Shown piece by piece: positions 1 to 12,540 of a DNA stretch of 64,000 bases (positions are counted from its first letter, which is position 1; the number at the start of each line of letters is the position of its first letter). The DNA is taken from the NCBI GenBank assembly GCA_965153455.1, contig OZ234495.1:20084875-20148874 (forward strand), in the 5' to 3' direction. The notes below the pieces were generated by a model. The model was not told where the DNA came from, did not search any database, and saw only the letters and a program-made list of their open reading frames with translations. The position numbers were made by a program, and so were the translations under genes. Source of the DNA: Sphagnum compactum (taxonomy: Eukaryota > Bryophyta > Sphagnopsida > Sphagnales).

Positions 1-77
1 TGGAAATGGTTCAAAATAAAACATTCTCAGTTGAATTTGAAAGTGGATTAAAACTAGGAAATGAATAGTGGCAAAGG

Positions 78-82
78 GTTAA
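78..82. repeat. Target-site duplication, left copy
   Basis: GTTAA directly before the left LTR matches GTTAA directly after the right LTR. Five bases is the usual duplication size for Ty3/gypsy integrases. Confidence 0.9.
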
Positions 83-902
83 TGACGCGCTCCTTGGTCC
101 CGAGGTGAACCCACTTGAGGGTTCACCAATGTGAAGTTGCGGAAAGTGGGGACCGAAGGGCACGCTCCCGACTTCCAACTCTAGAAAGGGGTAGAGGGTC
201 GAGTTGGAAGCCCCGGGATTAGACTAGGAAGATGGACTAGTAGATCAAGCACGAATCTACATCCAAAACCAACCACAAATGGGTTAGTTCACATTCGGGA
301 ACACCCTTGGGTGTTGGGACAAGCCATGGGCACTTTGGACTACTTGACTCACCACGGCCCGGACTTGGGGGAAGCCACCACCTTCCCCCTTATAGTTATC
401 TCTGCAGCTCGCCGTGGAGGCTACATCCAAATGGCACATTTTGTTGGGACTCCCGAAATGGAGTCCCGAAATTGTCCCGGCTGGACTCTCGGAACTTTGA
501 ACGGCCATAACTCCCGACTGCAGAGTCCGATCGCGACGAGGTCTAAACCAAAGTTGTAGCCCTCGTCGAGGTCTTTTCAACGCCATGTCGCACTTTCAAA
601 TCGGATGTCGGGAAGAGGTCGTTTCCCGACTTTTAGTGGTCGCGAGTCAAATTGCCAGTTTGACTCCCGGCCCTTCTTTTGCCCATAACTTGGGCTGCAG
701 ATGTCGAAATGGCCAATGCGAGGCCATTTTCGATATCTACGTTTCAAGACCTTTTCAATGACACCAAGAACACCCCAATGCGAGGTGTTTTGGGCCTTGC
801 TGTTGAGCTCTAAACATTCGGGAGTCCCGAAGGGCTCCAAACCTCCAACTTTTCCAAGTGTTGGGCTTCACCCCCACACTTGGACAAAGTGGGGTTGCGA
901 CA
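83..902 (-). repeat. 3' LTR of the chromovirus (left in the window)
   Basis: This 820-bp repeat starts TGACGCGC and ends TTGCGACA on the plus strand. It aligns without gaps to 5923-6742, with 13 substitutions seen by eye, 12 of them transitions. It carries short open frames in several phases, but none resembles a protein. Confidence 0.95.
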
Positions 903-914
903 CTCTCCCCCACT
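903..914 (-). other. Polypurine tract of the chromovirus
   Basis: On the minus strand this reads AGTGGGGGAGAG and directly abuts the 3' LTR. That is the expected position and composition of the plus-strand primer for reverse transcription. Confidence 0.8.
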
Positions 915-1682
915 AGAAGAAAGAGGTCAATGTCCTCATTGACACTTAGAGTTTTCCTTCATACAATTGCAATTGCTTTCTTTTGGATCCTTGGCCATTT
1001 GCCGACTCTTTGCGGCTCGGACCTTGTCTCAAGCTAACTTAGGCGTCCCCAAGATTCCAACACTTTCTTGACAAGTCCAAGAAGGTCTTGTAGGGAACCC
1101 TCTTTCTTTGCTTCGTCAAAAGACTAAACTAGGCTAATTAACGAAGCCCTCATTTGGGAGGAACCTTTTTCCATCCTTCCCTTCATGAAGACTTAAGTCA
1201 AGTCTACTCTTGACCTAAGCTACTTGACATGACTCCTTTTCCTATCTCGCGCCTTGGTCACAACAACCAAGCCTTAACTAAAAGGTTTGCTTATCAAGGT
1301 ACAAGAAGCAACACTTAGGTTTGCCAAACCCAAGTCCCAAACTACACTTAAAGTATGCGAGCGGGGTCATGACTTCCCGCGTTGGCCACACTACCAACCA
1401 ACCCTTTGGGATGCACTTAAGGCATGTGTATGTCCCCGCAAGCTCACCTTGCTTGCCTCCTCTTTTGGGGCCAAGTTTCCTCAACCCCAAAGTAGGAGTC
1501 CGATTTTGATTTGGGCCTACGCAAGAAAGTTCTATTTGTCCAAGCCACAACCCTATTTGCCTTAACAAATTTTTCATGATACAATCTCTTGGAAGTTTTA
1601 AAGCCCTTTTTTATTTCGCTTGCAACTTGATGTGGTACATTTTATGAAACTTTCCCCCTCTAAAAGAAAGGTGATGTCCTCA
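915..1682 (-). other. Untranslated 3' part of the chromovirus
   Basis: About 770 bp lie between the stop codon after the chromodomain and the polypurine tract. Open frames of 60-100 codons occur on both strands but show no known domain. I read the stretch as the element's 3' untranslated region. Confidence 0.6.
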
Positions 1683-2116
1683 TCATGCTCTACGTCTTTT
1701 CTTCGCCGGTCTAGTGTGGAATTCTTCTATGGCTTCTTGGGCATGTTCCATGTCGGATTCATTCACCCAAGAAGCCTCTATTGCATGGTAACCTTTCCAC
1801 TTAACTAAGTATTCCCGCTCTCGCCCTCTAAGTTGCCTCGATTTGAGCACGGCCTCTACCTCAAACTTTGGTTCATTATGAACCAAGTCCGGTGGAGGCC
1901 TTGAATGATGCTCTCTATTAGGCCTTGAGGTGTCGCGGGAGACCGGCTTCAAAAGGGAAACATGAAATGTGGGATGAACTCTAAGATTTTCCGGAAGTTC
2001 TAACTTATAAGTGTCGGAAAGTTTCTTTTCCAATACTTTGAATGGACCCGCATATGGGCCCATAAATTTATGACTTAACCCTTCGGGCAATCGGAAGTTC
2101 TTAATGTTCAACCACA
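1683..2116 (-). pseudogene. Chromovirus integrase C-terminus with chromodomain
   Basis: The frame enters at the deletion junction near 2112-2120 with WLNIKNFRLPEG. It continues through a GPY/F-like module (FMGPYAGPFKVLEKK, then VHPTFHVSLLKP) and ends in a chromodomain (FEVEAVLKSR, then YLVKWKGY and ASWVNESDMEHAQ), followed by a basic tail and stop. The chromodomain keeps aromatic and acidic positions typical of the type that reads histone methyl marks and steers integration to heterochromatin. The open frame extends upstream to an ATG at 2270, but those residues are an out-of-phase reading of the integrase frame, so I exclude them. This part cannot be translated from the upstream pol frame without a frame change. 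Confidence 0.85.
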
Positions 2117-3379
2117 ATGATCCACCCAATCTTGTTGATCCGCCGCCACATAATTCCTTAGGAATTGTTGGATCACCAAGTTCACCCTCTCGATTTGTCC
2201 ATCGGTTTGGGGGCGGAATGAAGTGCTCATTTTGAGTTCCGACCCCATTCGCTTCCACAAGGCCCTCCAAAACTTACTTGTGAACTTTGGATCCCGATCC
2301 GACACTATGTCCTTTGGAAGGCCATGATGCTTGAAAATGTGGGAGAAGAACAACCTCCCCGTCTCTTGAGCCGTGGCTTCATCCTTTGTGGGAATGAAGT
2401 GTGCCATTTTGCTAAATCGATCCACCACAACCATGATGGCATCGAACCCCTTTGAAGGGGGCAAACTTACCATAAAGTCCATTGACACACTTTCCCACGG
2501 CCCTTCGGGAATTGGCAAAGGTTGCAACAAACCCGCTTGCTTCTTGTTGAGGGTCCGGTTTTGTTGACAAGTTAAACAAGTCTTCACGTACTCCTCCGCA
2601 TCATCCTTCAAGTTGGGCCAATAGTAGGACTTCTTTAGGAATGTTGTGGTGCGCTTTGCACCACCATGGCCCGCAAGCGGTCCATCGTGACATTCCTTCA
2701 AAAGTGTGTCCCTAATTTTCCCTTCTGGCACATAGAGTCGGTTTTGCTTGTACCACAACAATCCATTTTTCAAGTGGAAGTGGGACTTGGCTCCATTTTG
2801 GATGCTTTGCCTTGCCTCCTTGGCAAAAGCATCCCGGCGGTTTGCTAATCTAACTTCCTTTTGAAGTTCCGACTCTCCCACATACACCACTCTAAGTTGG
2901 TGTTTCCGGCTCAAGGCATCGGGGACTATGTTCTCCTTTCCCGGCTTGTGCCGGATGTCCACATTGAACAATGCCAATGTGTCTTGCCACCTTTGTTGTT
3001 TTGATGACAACTTGGGTTGAGTTGTGAAGTACTTCAAGGTCACATTGTCGGTCCACACCACCACATCTTTGGAGCCTATGTAATGGCCCCAAGTCTTAAG
3101 ACAATGTATGACCGCCCACATTTCCTTCTCGTGGGTTGGCCACCTTCGCTCCGTCTCACTCACTTTCTTGCTTTCAAAGGCCACCGGTCTTCCATCTTGC
3201 ACTATGACACCCCCAATTGCAAAATCGGAGGCGTCGGAATGGATTTCAAACTCCTTGTCAAAGTCGAGCAACTTCAACACCGACGCCTTCACCAAAATGC
3301 CCTTCAATGTTTCAAAGGCTTCGTCGCATGCTTCATCCCAATCATAGGTGACGGCGGACTTCTTCAAGAGGTTTGTCAA
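2108..3379 (-). pseudogene. Chromovirus RNase H and integrase core
   Basis: This 423-codon frame continues pol after the frameshift near 3395. RNase H begins around residue 40 with FEIHSDASDFAIGG. The integrase zinc-binding HHCC motif is complete (H231, H238, C268, C271), and the catalytic triad is present as D301, D361 and E397 with the normal D-35-E spacing. The usual GQTERVN motif reads GQIERVN here. The frame ends abnormally after DQQDWVDHCG. The stretch that normally links the integrase core to the GPY/F module is missing, roughly 90-110 residues by family comparison, and the frame changes at the same place. The frame starts at the break rather than at a true initiation codon. Confidence 0.9.
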
Positions 3380-5877
3380 AGGGGCCGCATTCTCGCAAAA
3401 TTCTTTATGAACTTGCGATAATAGGAGGCCAATCCTAAAAAGGATCTCAAGGCGGGAACCGAGTTAGGCGGCTCCCAATCCAAAATCGCCTTGACCTTAT
3501 GATCATCCATCATCAAACCATCTTGAATTATCCTATGCCCAAGGAAATCCACTTCCGTCACCCCAAATTCGCACTTCTCAAGCTTGGCATACAACTTGTT
3601 TTCCCTTAGCCTTTGGAACACCTTGCGAAGGTGCTCCGCATGCTCCTCCATGGAGCTACTATAAATCAAAATGTCGTCTATGTAGACGACCACAAAATCA
3701 TCAAGCCATTCGCGGAAAATGTCATTCATGAGGGTGCAAAATGTTGCGGGTGCATTGGTGAGCCCAAAGGGCATCACCAAGAACTCGTATGACCCATACC
3801 TTGTGCGACAAGCGGTCTTTTCTTCATCCCCTTCCGCGATCTTTATTTGGTAATACCCTGAACGTAGATCAATTCTACTAAAAACCTTGGCTCCCGAGAG
3901 ACGATCAAATAGATCATCGATGCGAGGTAAAGGATAACGGTTTTTCACCGTTGCCTTATTGAGTGCTCTATAATCAACACACATCCTCAAAGTCCCATCC
4001 TTCTTGTGAACAAAAAGGACGGGTGCCCCATATGGTGACTTGCTTGGTTTGATGTAACCTTTCGCGAGGAGTTCCTCAAGTTGAACCTTGAGTTCCTTCA
4101 ACTCCTCGTGGCTCATTCTATATGGGGCCTTGGCGGGCGGTTCCACTCCCGGTATCACTTTAATCGCATGATCAACTCGTCTTCTCGGGGGCAAGTCTTC
4201 GGGCAAGTCTTCGGGCATCACATCCGGGAACTCTTCCAAAACCTTCCTTATGCACTTGGCGGAAGTCACCAACTTGGTGGCTTCCTTGGGTTCATACTCA
4301 TCCAACACCCGCATGACACACATCATGCCAAAGCCCCCCACAAGTTCTCTCTCCCAAGCTTTTCCTAACATAAAGTGGATGGTTAGACCACCCACACAAG
4401 GCAACTCATGTGCCTTGACTCGCACAATCCCACTTTTAGATGGGATTCTAACTAACCTATTGTGCCCTTCAATGAGCACATTGTTTTGGGTAATGAATTC
4501 CATTCCCAAAACGCACTCCATTCCACCTAAGGTGGAAACTAACAAATCCATTTTTCCTCTCCAATTTCCCAATTGGAGAGGCACTCCCTTTGCTTGTAGT
4601 GTAGTTGGATGGGGAACCCCATCCACAAAATGCACCTCAATGGGTGCTTTGAGCTCCTCCAAGTGGAGCTCCATCCTTTCGGCGCTCTCCCGAGTTATGA
4701 AGTTGTGGGAGGCCCCTGTGTCCAAAAGGCATAAGATTTCCCGTTTAGCAATCTTCCCTTTCAAGAATATAAGTCGATTGCATTCCGGTTGGGCTAAAGT
4801 GGCATTGAGAGCAAGTACCTTAGAGCTCCCAACCCCCGTTTTGGATTTGGGACAATCTTTGGAGTAATGCCCCGCCTCGTTGCAATTGAAACATGCACCC
4901 TTGGGCTTTGTTCCAAAATCTCCATTGGTTTGGCTCCCTTTGAAAGGAGCCCCTTTTTTCACAAAACTACCTTTTGGCTTGAACCCCGAGCCTTGGAATT
5001 GTTTGGTCTTTTCCTTGGTTGGGCTACCTTGCCTCCGGTTCCATTCTCCCTCATGCCTTGGCTTTTTGTGAAAGAACTTGTTATCCTTCTTGAACCCGGA
5101 TTTGTCACTCCGCCCCACATCCGAGAAGTTCTCCACTTTTGTGATGGCCTCGGATAATGAGGCGAGCCAACTCTCTTCAAGCTTTCGCTTGGCCCAAGTC
5201 GGAAGTCCCATCACGAATTGGCACACACGGTCCAACTCGTGCATGTGCCGGATCTCAAGCATGAGCTCGGAATAGGCCCTCACATATTGCCTCAAATTTT
5301 CATTTGTGGCATTCACAAGGTCACGGAGTTTGCACCTTGAGATGTAGTCGGAATTTCTCGGAATGAACTCCGCCTCAATGCGATCCTTGAAAAACTCCCA
5401 CGTATAGCCATGGTTCTTGCCCTCCTCTTGTCTCACCGTCCGCCACCATGTGGCGGCATAGCCTTTCAAGTAGGATTGGGCAAGCTCCACGGCGGAATTC
5501 CGTCCAACCTTGGCGGCATGGATATAATCATCCATTTCCGCAAGCCAAGCATCCACCACCTTACAGTCTCGGGCACCATCGAAATTTCCGGGCTTGGCCG
5601 ATTGAAACCTTTCACCTTTGAAGGCCCCCGTTTTGAGGGCCGCCACCAACTCACCAAAGTCGGGCCTATTCATCTTGAGGAGGACTTCAAGTTGCTCCGG
5701 GGTGAATAGGACCGAGCTCCGTTGTTCCTCCTCACTCTCGGGTTCAACCTCGGGCTCATCTTGGTCCTCCCGGAAGTTTGGTTCCTCCCCAATTGATTCC
5801 GGCGGGGCTACTAGGTCATCGACGGGCTCCTCGGACCTAGGCTCTGGGGCTAGCTTCCGGTTCTTCTTGGGTGCCAT
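3376..5877 (-). pseudogene. Chromovirus gag, protease and reverse transcriptase
   Basis: The 833-codon frame starts 31 nt downstream of the primer site with [13 protein letters not shown]. The N-terminus is acidic. It is followed by a retrotransposon gag domain (about residues 85-250), a CCHC zinc knuckle (329-342, [14 protein letters not shown]), an aspartic protease (active-site D386 in [10 protein letters not shown]) and reverse transcriptase (about 605-790) with YIDD at 732-735. A six-codon tandem duplication gives [13 protein letters not shown] at 555-567. The frame ends at RMRPL where homologous pol should continue, and the continuation is in another phase beginning near 3395, consistent with a one-base loss. 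Plant chromoviruses normally encode gag-pol in one frame, so I treat the break as damage rather than programmed frameshifting. Confidence 0.9.
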
Positions 5878-5908
5878 CCCAAAAAATGTCGTTGAGCTTC
5901 ACCTTGTT

Positions 5909-5920
5909 GCTCTGATACCA
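5909..5920 (-). other. Primer-binding site (initiator Met tRNA)
   Basis: On the minus strand this reads TGGTATCAGAGC, the standard plant retrotransposon sequence complementary to the 3' end of initiator methionine tRNA. It lies 2 nt inside the 5' LTR and fixes the orientation of the element. Confidence 0.92.
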
Positions 5921-5922
5921 CG

Positions 5923-6742
5923 TGACGCGCTCCTTGGTCCCGGGGTGAACCCACTTGAGGGTTCACCAATGTGAAGTTGCGGAAAGTGGGGACCGAAGGG
6001 CACGCTCCCGACTTCCAACTCTAGAAAGGGGTAGAGGGTCGAGTTGGAAGCCCCGGCATTAGACTAGGAAGATGGACTAGTAGATCAAGCATGAATCTAC
6101 ATCCAAAACCAACCACAAATGGGTTAGTTCACATTCGGGAACACCCTTGGGTGTTGGGACAAGCCACGGGCACTTTGGACTACTTGATTCACCACGGCCC
6201 GGACTTGGGGGAAGCCACCACCTTCCCCCTTATAGTTATCTCTGCAGCTCGCCGTGGAGGCTACATCCAAATGGCACATTTTGTTGGGACTCCCGAAATG
6301 GAGTCCCGAAATTGTCCCGGCTGGACTCTCAGAACTTTGAACGGCCATAACTCCCGACTGCAGAGTTCGATCACGACGAGGTCTAAATCAAAGTTGTAGC
6401 CCTCGTCGAGGTCTTTTCAACGCCATGTCGCACTTTCAAATCGGATGTCGGGAAGAGGTCGTTTCCCGACTTTTAGTGGTCGCGAGTCAAATTGCCAGTT
6501 TGACTCCCGGCCCTTCTTTTGCCCATAACTTGGGCTGCAGATGTCGAAATGGCCAATGCGAGGCCATTTTCGATATCTACGTTTCAAGACCTTTTCAATG
6601 ACACCAAGAACACCCCAATGCGAGGTGTTTTGGGCCTTGCTGTCGAGCTCTAAACATTCGGGAGTCCTGGAGGGCTTCAAACCTCCAACTTTTCCAAGTG
6701 TTGGGCTTCACCCCCACACTTGGACAAAGTGGGGTTGCGACA
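5923..6742 (-). repeat. 5' LTR of the chromovirus (right in the window)
   Basis: This 820-bp partner of the left LTR carries the element's promoter region in minus orientation. Its outer end is followed by GTTAA, the second copy of the target duplication (6743-6747). Confidence 0.95.
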
Positions 6743-9700
6743 GTTAAGTGCATAAAATGTTTCAAGCTTGTATACAAATTTGAAACAACTTTATGAATTG
6801 CATAACTATTCAACTCATTCCACATATGAAAGAGGTGGCCAAGGAAAGGTTTTTACAAAGAAGGGCTCACATTGTATGCACATCTTATGGTTTTCTATGT
6901 TTGCTTATATGAATGCTATAAGAATTTGATCATTCTAGTTTCTTACATTTTCAAGTGGAAAAGAATGGGTAGGAACTATATGCATGTTGTGAAAATGGTG
7001 TGATGTGGCCATGCAATCCAAAGCTTGGCCAAATTATTTTCAAGTTGCGTTGCTCGTTTTGTCAAATCTATGAACTTAATACACATGGGATTTCTCTTTC
7101 TACTTAACACCTTTTAATATTTGATGCACATGGCTTGCATGTCATTTTGAAAACTATTTAATAAGCAATGAATATGGGTTTGGATTTGTTCACTTTATTA
7201 GCTCACATTTTTCATGAACTCCAACCTTTAAACATTAATGTTTATAAGCCATTCAAAATCATACTTCAAAAGTTTTGAGACATTTGGAATGTGACCAACA
7301 AACACAAATCTACATTAAAGAAAAGTTTTGCATAATGGGTATCATTAGTTCTAAAAACATCTATGACAAGAAATAACATTTTGACAAGCTTTGAAAGAAT
7401 TAAAATTTGGCCTTTTTGACTTTAAAGCAATGGAAAACAAGATGGGGCTACACATAATTTTTTCTTCCATGGAAAATTTTGATTCTAATTTAAATATCAC
7501 ATTTGATGATGAAGGAAATCCACCACATGTTAGTACTTTTGAAATGCATGAAGTGAAATAAATTTAACCCACAACACAAGGAAGCCATTGCCATTATTTC
7601 ATGAAGGAATTGGAATAAAATGATGAAGTTCATGCCCTATTTTGTCACACATCATAAGGTAAAAACCTTTTAGAGCGGACCAAAAACATCATTTCATATT
7701 CCCCTTTCAAAGACCCTTTCCTTTGTATTTTGATTGTATATAAAAGTTAGTGAATTGAATTGACTTTCAAATTGGTTCAAATGATGTTTAAATTAACGTC
7801 ATTCTTCAAATCTAAATTCAAGTCACCAATTAAAACTCCTTCTTAAACATTTTTACAAAATATCAACATTGAAAATAACTATTTTCACATTAAAAAAAAC
7901 TTTGAAATTTTAAAAGGATTTAATTCAATATGATTCAATATTTTCATAAATAAAATATATTCTAACTTTGTTTTTTGACCTTAAGTGTTATCAACCTTCA
8001 AAATGTTATGTCCTAAAGATAATTGTACAAACATGTTATGAGATAAAAGTTCATATTCAATTTTAAATGGAGTGGCACAATCCATATAAAGTCCTTTTAA
8101 AATGAACCTTTCATTATTTTGTTGTTTTTCTTTCATAATTGAAACAATTCATATGTTAATTTCACATAAATGAATCCCTTTTTGTGACATCCATTCTTTA
8201 AATTAAAATTCTTATCAATAATGACAAAAAAAAACTAGCTACCATGGTGATACTCTATTTCATTTAATGTAATTTGCAACTATCTCGCAATCAATTATCA
8301 ATATTTGTCTTCAAGTTGGTCAAAAACAAAATGTCTCCAAGTTTTTATCTTTGTCACAACTTGAGGGCCCAAAATTGAAATGATTGGATCACCCCATCTT
8401 GGATTACATCAAGTTCATCATAATGACAAGTGAAAAACGCTTGCAAACTCCAGAAGAAAAAACAAAAAGGGTAGAAGCATCAACAAAAGGATTGTGAAGA
8501 AAAAAAAAAAGAAATGAAAGATATTATGAAAAGAAAAGTGTTAGAAAAAACAAGTGAAGTTATAACAAAACTTGAAAAAACTCAAAAGAAAGTTGCCAAG
8601 AAAATGGTTAGCAAAACATTGAATAATGGTTAGCAAAACATGTGAACGTTGTGAACAATCAGTTACATGCCTTCAAGTTGGGTGCACCAATCCAACCAAA
8701 TGATTATGTGGCATCATTTGTGGGCTTATCCCATCATGGTGTAAGTATAACATGGCCATCATAATCAAAGGGGAAAAAATGAAACAAGGAGAAAACACAT
8801 CACAAGTACTACCATTCATAAAATGCCCATAAAAATATCACTTATAAAGATAGCTTATTACCAACTTGAATTCCTTTTTATATTCAAGAGAAAGATATCT
8901 TACCAAATACATTTTTGCCCCTTTCAAATGAATGGAAGGTTTTTCTCAAATTTTGATTGATTTTTTATTTTGTGAGATTATAATAACCAAACATATGGAC
9001 TGGGTAGTAAAAAGCAATTATTATAATCAAATAGTAAGAGTAACAAGCAAATAGGACCATAGTCAATCTTGCGTGCTCCCCATTTTTTATTGTTTAACTA
9101 TCTCACACATGACCTTCATTTGACCGTTATTTGATAAAGAATAAATTATTCTTTTAATAAAAAAAAGAAACTTATAAAAAAACATGTTAATGATATAATA
9201 GTTGATGTACATGGTATGTAAATGTGTCTATTTAAGTTGAATCTAATGAACCCACCGAATTTGGACCAAATATGGTGGTATGAAGGAGGAATGTAAAAGA
9301 AGGATGAGTTTCACTCACATAATTTGAAATAAAATCCACTTCATTAGGCCACCTTTGTAATTTTATTGTTTTTTGCCACCTCATTGGGAAGAGGCCCAAT
9401 CAATAGTGGGACAAATACTAATAATTCGTTCACAATGGTTGCAATGAAAGGACAATGTCTTCAATAAAAATTAAACAACCATACTTGATCAACCTTCAAC
9501 ATTTCTAAAACATTTGAAAAGAATGTAATTAAAAAGCCAAAAAACATAATGACGTTTTTTACACTTAGGAATATTTGTAGTATAATGTTTTGACAATTTC
9601 AACATCTATTACAATTAATCATATGCAAAAATAATCTTACACGACTTCCTGTCATGATGGCAAAATGGTAATTGTTATTTCCCTTGCGGTTATTGGTTGA

Positions 9701-11972
9701 ATAGTGGGGACCCATCTTGTCATTTTTTTGCAACTTCATTTGCTCCACAAATTGTTATAAAATGTTAAGCTTGACAATGTTGAAAGCTTCGTAATTCCTT
9801 GACCCTTGCATTGATTTGGTTGGTTTTTTACTCCTTTGAAGCATGTTTTTAAAACATTCTTGGAGAGATGAACTTTGTTTGGAATGGGAGTGTGAATCAA
9901 GAGAATTCCCTTGTCAAAGCAAAAGGGGCAATTGTGATTGAATAACCTAAAGAAACCCAAGAACCGAAATATTCTGAAGCCCAAAAGGGAAGTTTGTGTA
10001 GTTTACTTGAGAATTTTGGATTTGTGCCATTACTATGGTGTCACAAGGGAAGATCAATGAAACCTAAGGAGGACCTAAAATCCACTAAGGAACAACCCAT
10101 AACAAGAAAATAACAGGAGGGGGAAAAGCCGATCTTATTTTTGCTTCGTTTATCACACTTTGTTTTTTCACACCTGAGTTCAAAAAAACCTCCCAAAAGT
10201 CCATGTAATAGGTTTAAACAATTTGAAATTTGGTGTGTAAATACATATTTTCAAGTTGAATCTAATGAAATAAAAAATGTTGGAAATTGAGTTGTGACAA
10301 AAAAATAATTATGATTGGTCAAAAATTAGGGAAGCTTTTCAATATCCCACAAATTTGACCTTTCCATTCCCAAAATCTAAAAAACCTTCAAGAACTCATG
10401 TAACATCTCCAAATGACTTTGAAATTTGGCGTGTGAATGTGCTTCTATAAACTTCAAGTTACATAAGCAAACAAATTATTTGAACTAGAGCAAAATTAAG
10501 AGTGTGCAAGTAAACTAGAATTGTTAGATACGTAGGGTCAAACAAGGACAACCTAGGTTAAAGATGAACATGGAGGATTACACTTGTGTGAATTTGGGAT
10601 ATGTGCCGTCTGTAGCATGACTACTTCTACTACACAGGAAGGAAAAGGGGAACCTTGCATCGGAAAAGACACAAACTCCATGGCAACGAACATGTCAACT
10701 AAGGCCCTACAAATCGTTAAATACCTAGAGGGAACTTTCAATGGAAATCACAACCTGTTTATGGGGAAAGGTTACAATTTATACGATCCTAGTAGAACCA
10801 CCACAAGAACTTACGAAGGAAACTTCGTTGGTTCAATGATCGATAGAACTGAAAATAAGAAAAGTCCTGTTTTTCCTGTCCGAGTTAAGACTACAACCAA
10901 TTGGATTTGTCCGAGTTAAGACTACAACCAATTGGATTTGAAAAATGAAACCTAATGCCAACAGAAAATCTCAAAAGGTCACCAACGTAATAGTTGACTC
11001 ACATGCGCTCATAACAATGTACGTTGGTTTATGCTAACTTGCCACTTGTTTCAAAGTCATTTATGGTTCATTCCAAGATCTTTTTTCATTAACTTTTGGA
11101 GGTGACTAAAGGCCACATTAAGGGTTTGTTATCTTGTGATTCAAATATGTCTATTTCAAAATTATCCTCAAAATCAAGCACATTAACTAATCATTTATTT
11201 ATATTTAACAAATAATTAATGTGCACTTTTGACACAATGATATAACCTTTTTGAGATCCCTATTATCAATGTAAAAATCCTCACACAAGCACATAAGATG
11301 CTAAATGCACATATGAAATAGTAAGCTAAAATCAAAATTAAAAATAGTCTACCAAAAGAATTCAAAACAATTGTAACTAATTCTACAAAAACCCAAAATT
11401 TACAATTCCACTTGTTAATTCTACAAAAGCCCAAAATTCATAGTTCCACTTGTTACAAGTTTTAAATCCTCTTGTATTTTGTTGAAAAATGACTTCAAAA
11501 TAAAACTGAAACTCCTCCTTGGCAAACACTGTATTTTGATGATTTTGGGTGCCTCAACCTTCCTCATTAGGTCATGATTTTTGACAGTAAATGGCAAAAA
11601 AAATCATTTTACCTATCACGATATAAAAGTTGGTAGTGCTTGTTCAAAACACGACTTCTTATAAATTGATTGTATAATTTTTTTGCAATTTGTGTGAAAG
11701 AATAAAACAACTTTCTACTTGTCATCCAAAAGTCATTTATATGAATTGATATGATATGATTCTTAAAAAGTTATGTAAACCAATAAAGACTTGTCAACTT
11801 GTCATTCAAGAGGAACGTATAGGACTTGGTATGAATTGATATGATGTGATTTTTATTATTTGGTGTGAACTATGAAGAACTTGTCAACCTATCCACGGTA
11901 TCCTTGAAGGACCTAGTGTGGAGTGGTGAAGGTCCAAGTAATGCCCGATGATTTAGGGAATATGTAACCCTA
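6743..11972. other. AT-rich spacer, no gene recognised
   Basis: I see no conserved coding sequence here. Composition is AT-rich with many A and T runs. A frame of 111 codons at 10584-10919 (+) has a more balanced composition but no recognisable motif, and its end falls in a tandem duplication, so I do not call it a gene. A frame of 82 codons at 9736-9984 (-) is likewise unrecognised. Confidence 0.6.
10879..10940. repeat. 31-bp tandem duplication
   Basis: Two identical 31-bp units starting TCCGAGTTAAGACTACAACC lie head to tail at 10879 and 10910. The lack of divergence suggests a recent slippage or repair event. Confidence 0.9.
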
Positions 11973-12166
11973 AGAGCATCTCCAGCGGTGCTCAGTATGT
12001 GACCCTGCGAAAACATTTTTCACATCCAAGTTTAGTTATGTACTCTTTTGCGACCCCACCGATAAAACTGAAACTGGTACAGCAAATAGGTGGGGGACTA
12101 CTAATAGCAAACCACAGGGACCAATCATTATGATGGGCCAATCAGAAACACTGAGCAGCAGTCAGG
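11973..12166. mobile_element. MITE-like element, related to 62310-62632
   Basis: The left end contains GGTGCTCAGTATGTGACCC, and the right end near 12151-12162 reads approximately the inverse (CACTGAGCAGCAG). The first 80 bp resemble the start of the element at 62310, including CACATCCAAGTTTAGTT. No protein is encoded. Exact ends and target duplication are unclear. Confidence 0.5.
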
Positions 12167-12220
12167 TCATATTTATTACACTCTTTTCTGCAGGTGAAGC
12201 AATTTCACATGATCCTTTTG

Positions 12221-12540
12221 TTGGCCTTGCCTACCAAGGCAAGGATGTTGAGTATATTCATTATAGAGTATAATAGTAGCTTAAGGGATTTTGGCCCCTA
12301 GGTAATAATAATAATAGGTCTATTTTTATATGAGGATTTTTGAAATATGATATTTCGGCTTGTGTTGAAACTTGAGATTAGTTATTTATAGAGTTATAAT
12401 ATCTTGAAGGATTAGAGGGTTTTTTTTGAAGGCTATACTTTTGCATGGTGAAATATTTGAATTTCCATAATTCTTCTTTTGCCGTAAGACACTTTTTTAA
12501 TGTACATAAATGGCAAGCCCACAGTGTGACCCACACTGGA
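12221..12540. repeat. Dispersed repeat, copy 1 (partner 59229-59617)
   Basis: The block starts with GGCCTTGCCTACCAAGG and contains AATAATAATAATAGGTCTAT and ATAATATCTTGAAGGATT. It ends near ATGGCAAGCCCACAGTGTGA. The same order of motifs recurs in the same orientation at 59229-59617. The family is unidentified and no coding capacity is seen. Confidence 0.8.

Larger units (their letters stand above)
83..6742 (-). mobile_element. Ty3/gypsy chromovirus LTR retrotransposon, defective
   Basis: This 6,660-bp element is bounded by two 820-bp LTRs, each beginning TG and ending CA, and by a perfect 5-bp duplication GTTAA at 78-82 and 6743-6747. It is read on the minus strand, so the right LTR is the element's 5' LTR. 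Next to it is a primer site matching initiator methionine tRNA (5909-5920), and a purine tract abuts the left LTR (903-914). The domain order is gag, zinc knuckle, protease, RT, RNase H, integrase, chromodomain, which defines a chromovirus. The coding region is broken twice: a frameshift near 3395 and an internal deletion with frame change near 2112-2120. The copy is therefore probably non-autonomous, although its ends look competent. The LTRs differ at 13 sites by eye (about 1.6%), so the insertion is fairly young. Confidence 0.95.

Noticed and set aside
3376-3400. Programmed ribosomal frameshift in the retrotransposon
   Set aside because: Related plant chromoviruses use one gag-pol frame, the break lies inside pol, and a separate deletion also damages the element.
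10584-10919. Open frame of 111 codons, plus strand
   Set aside because: Balanced composition but no recognised motif, no homology recalled, and its end lies in a recent 31-bp duplication.
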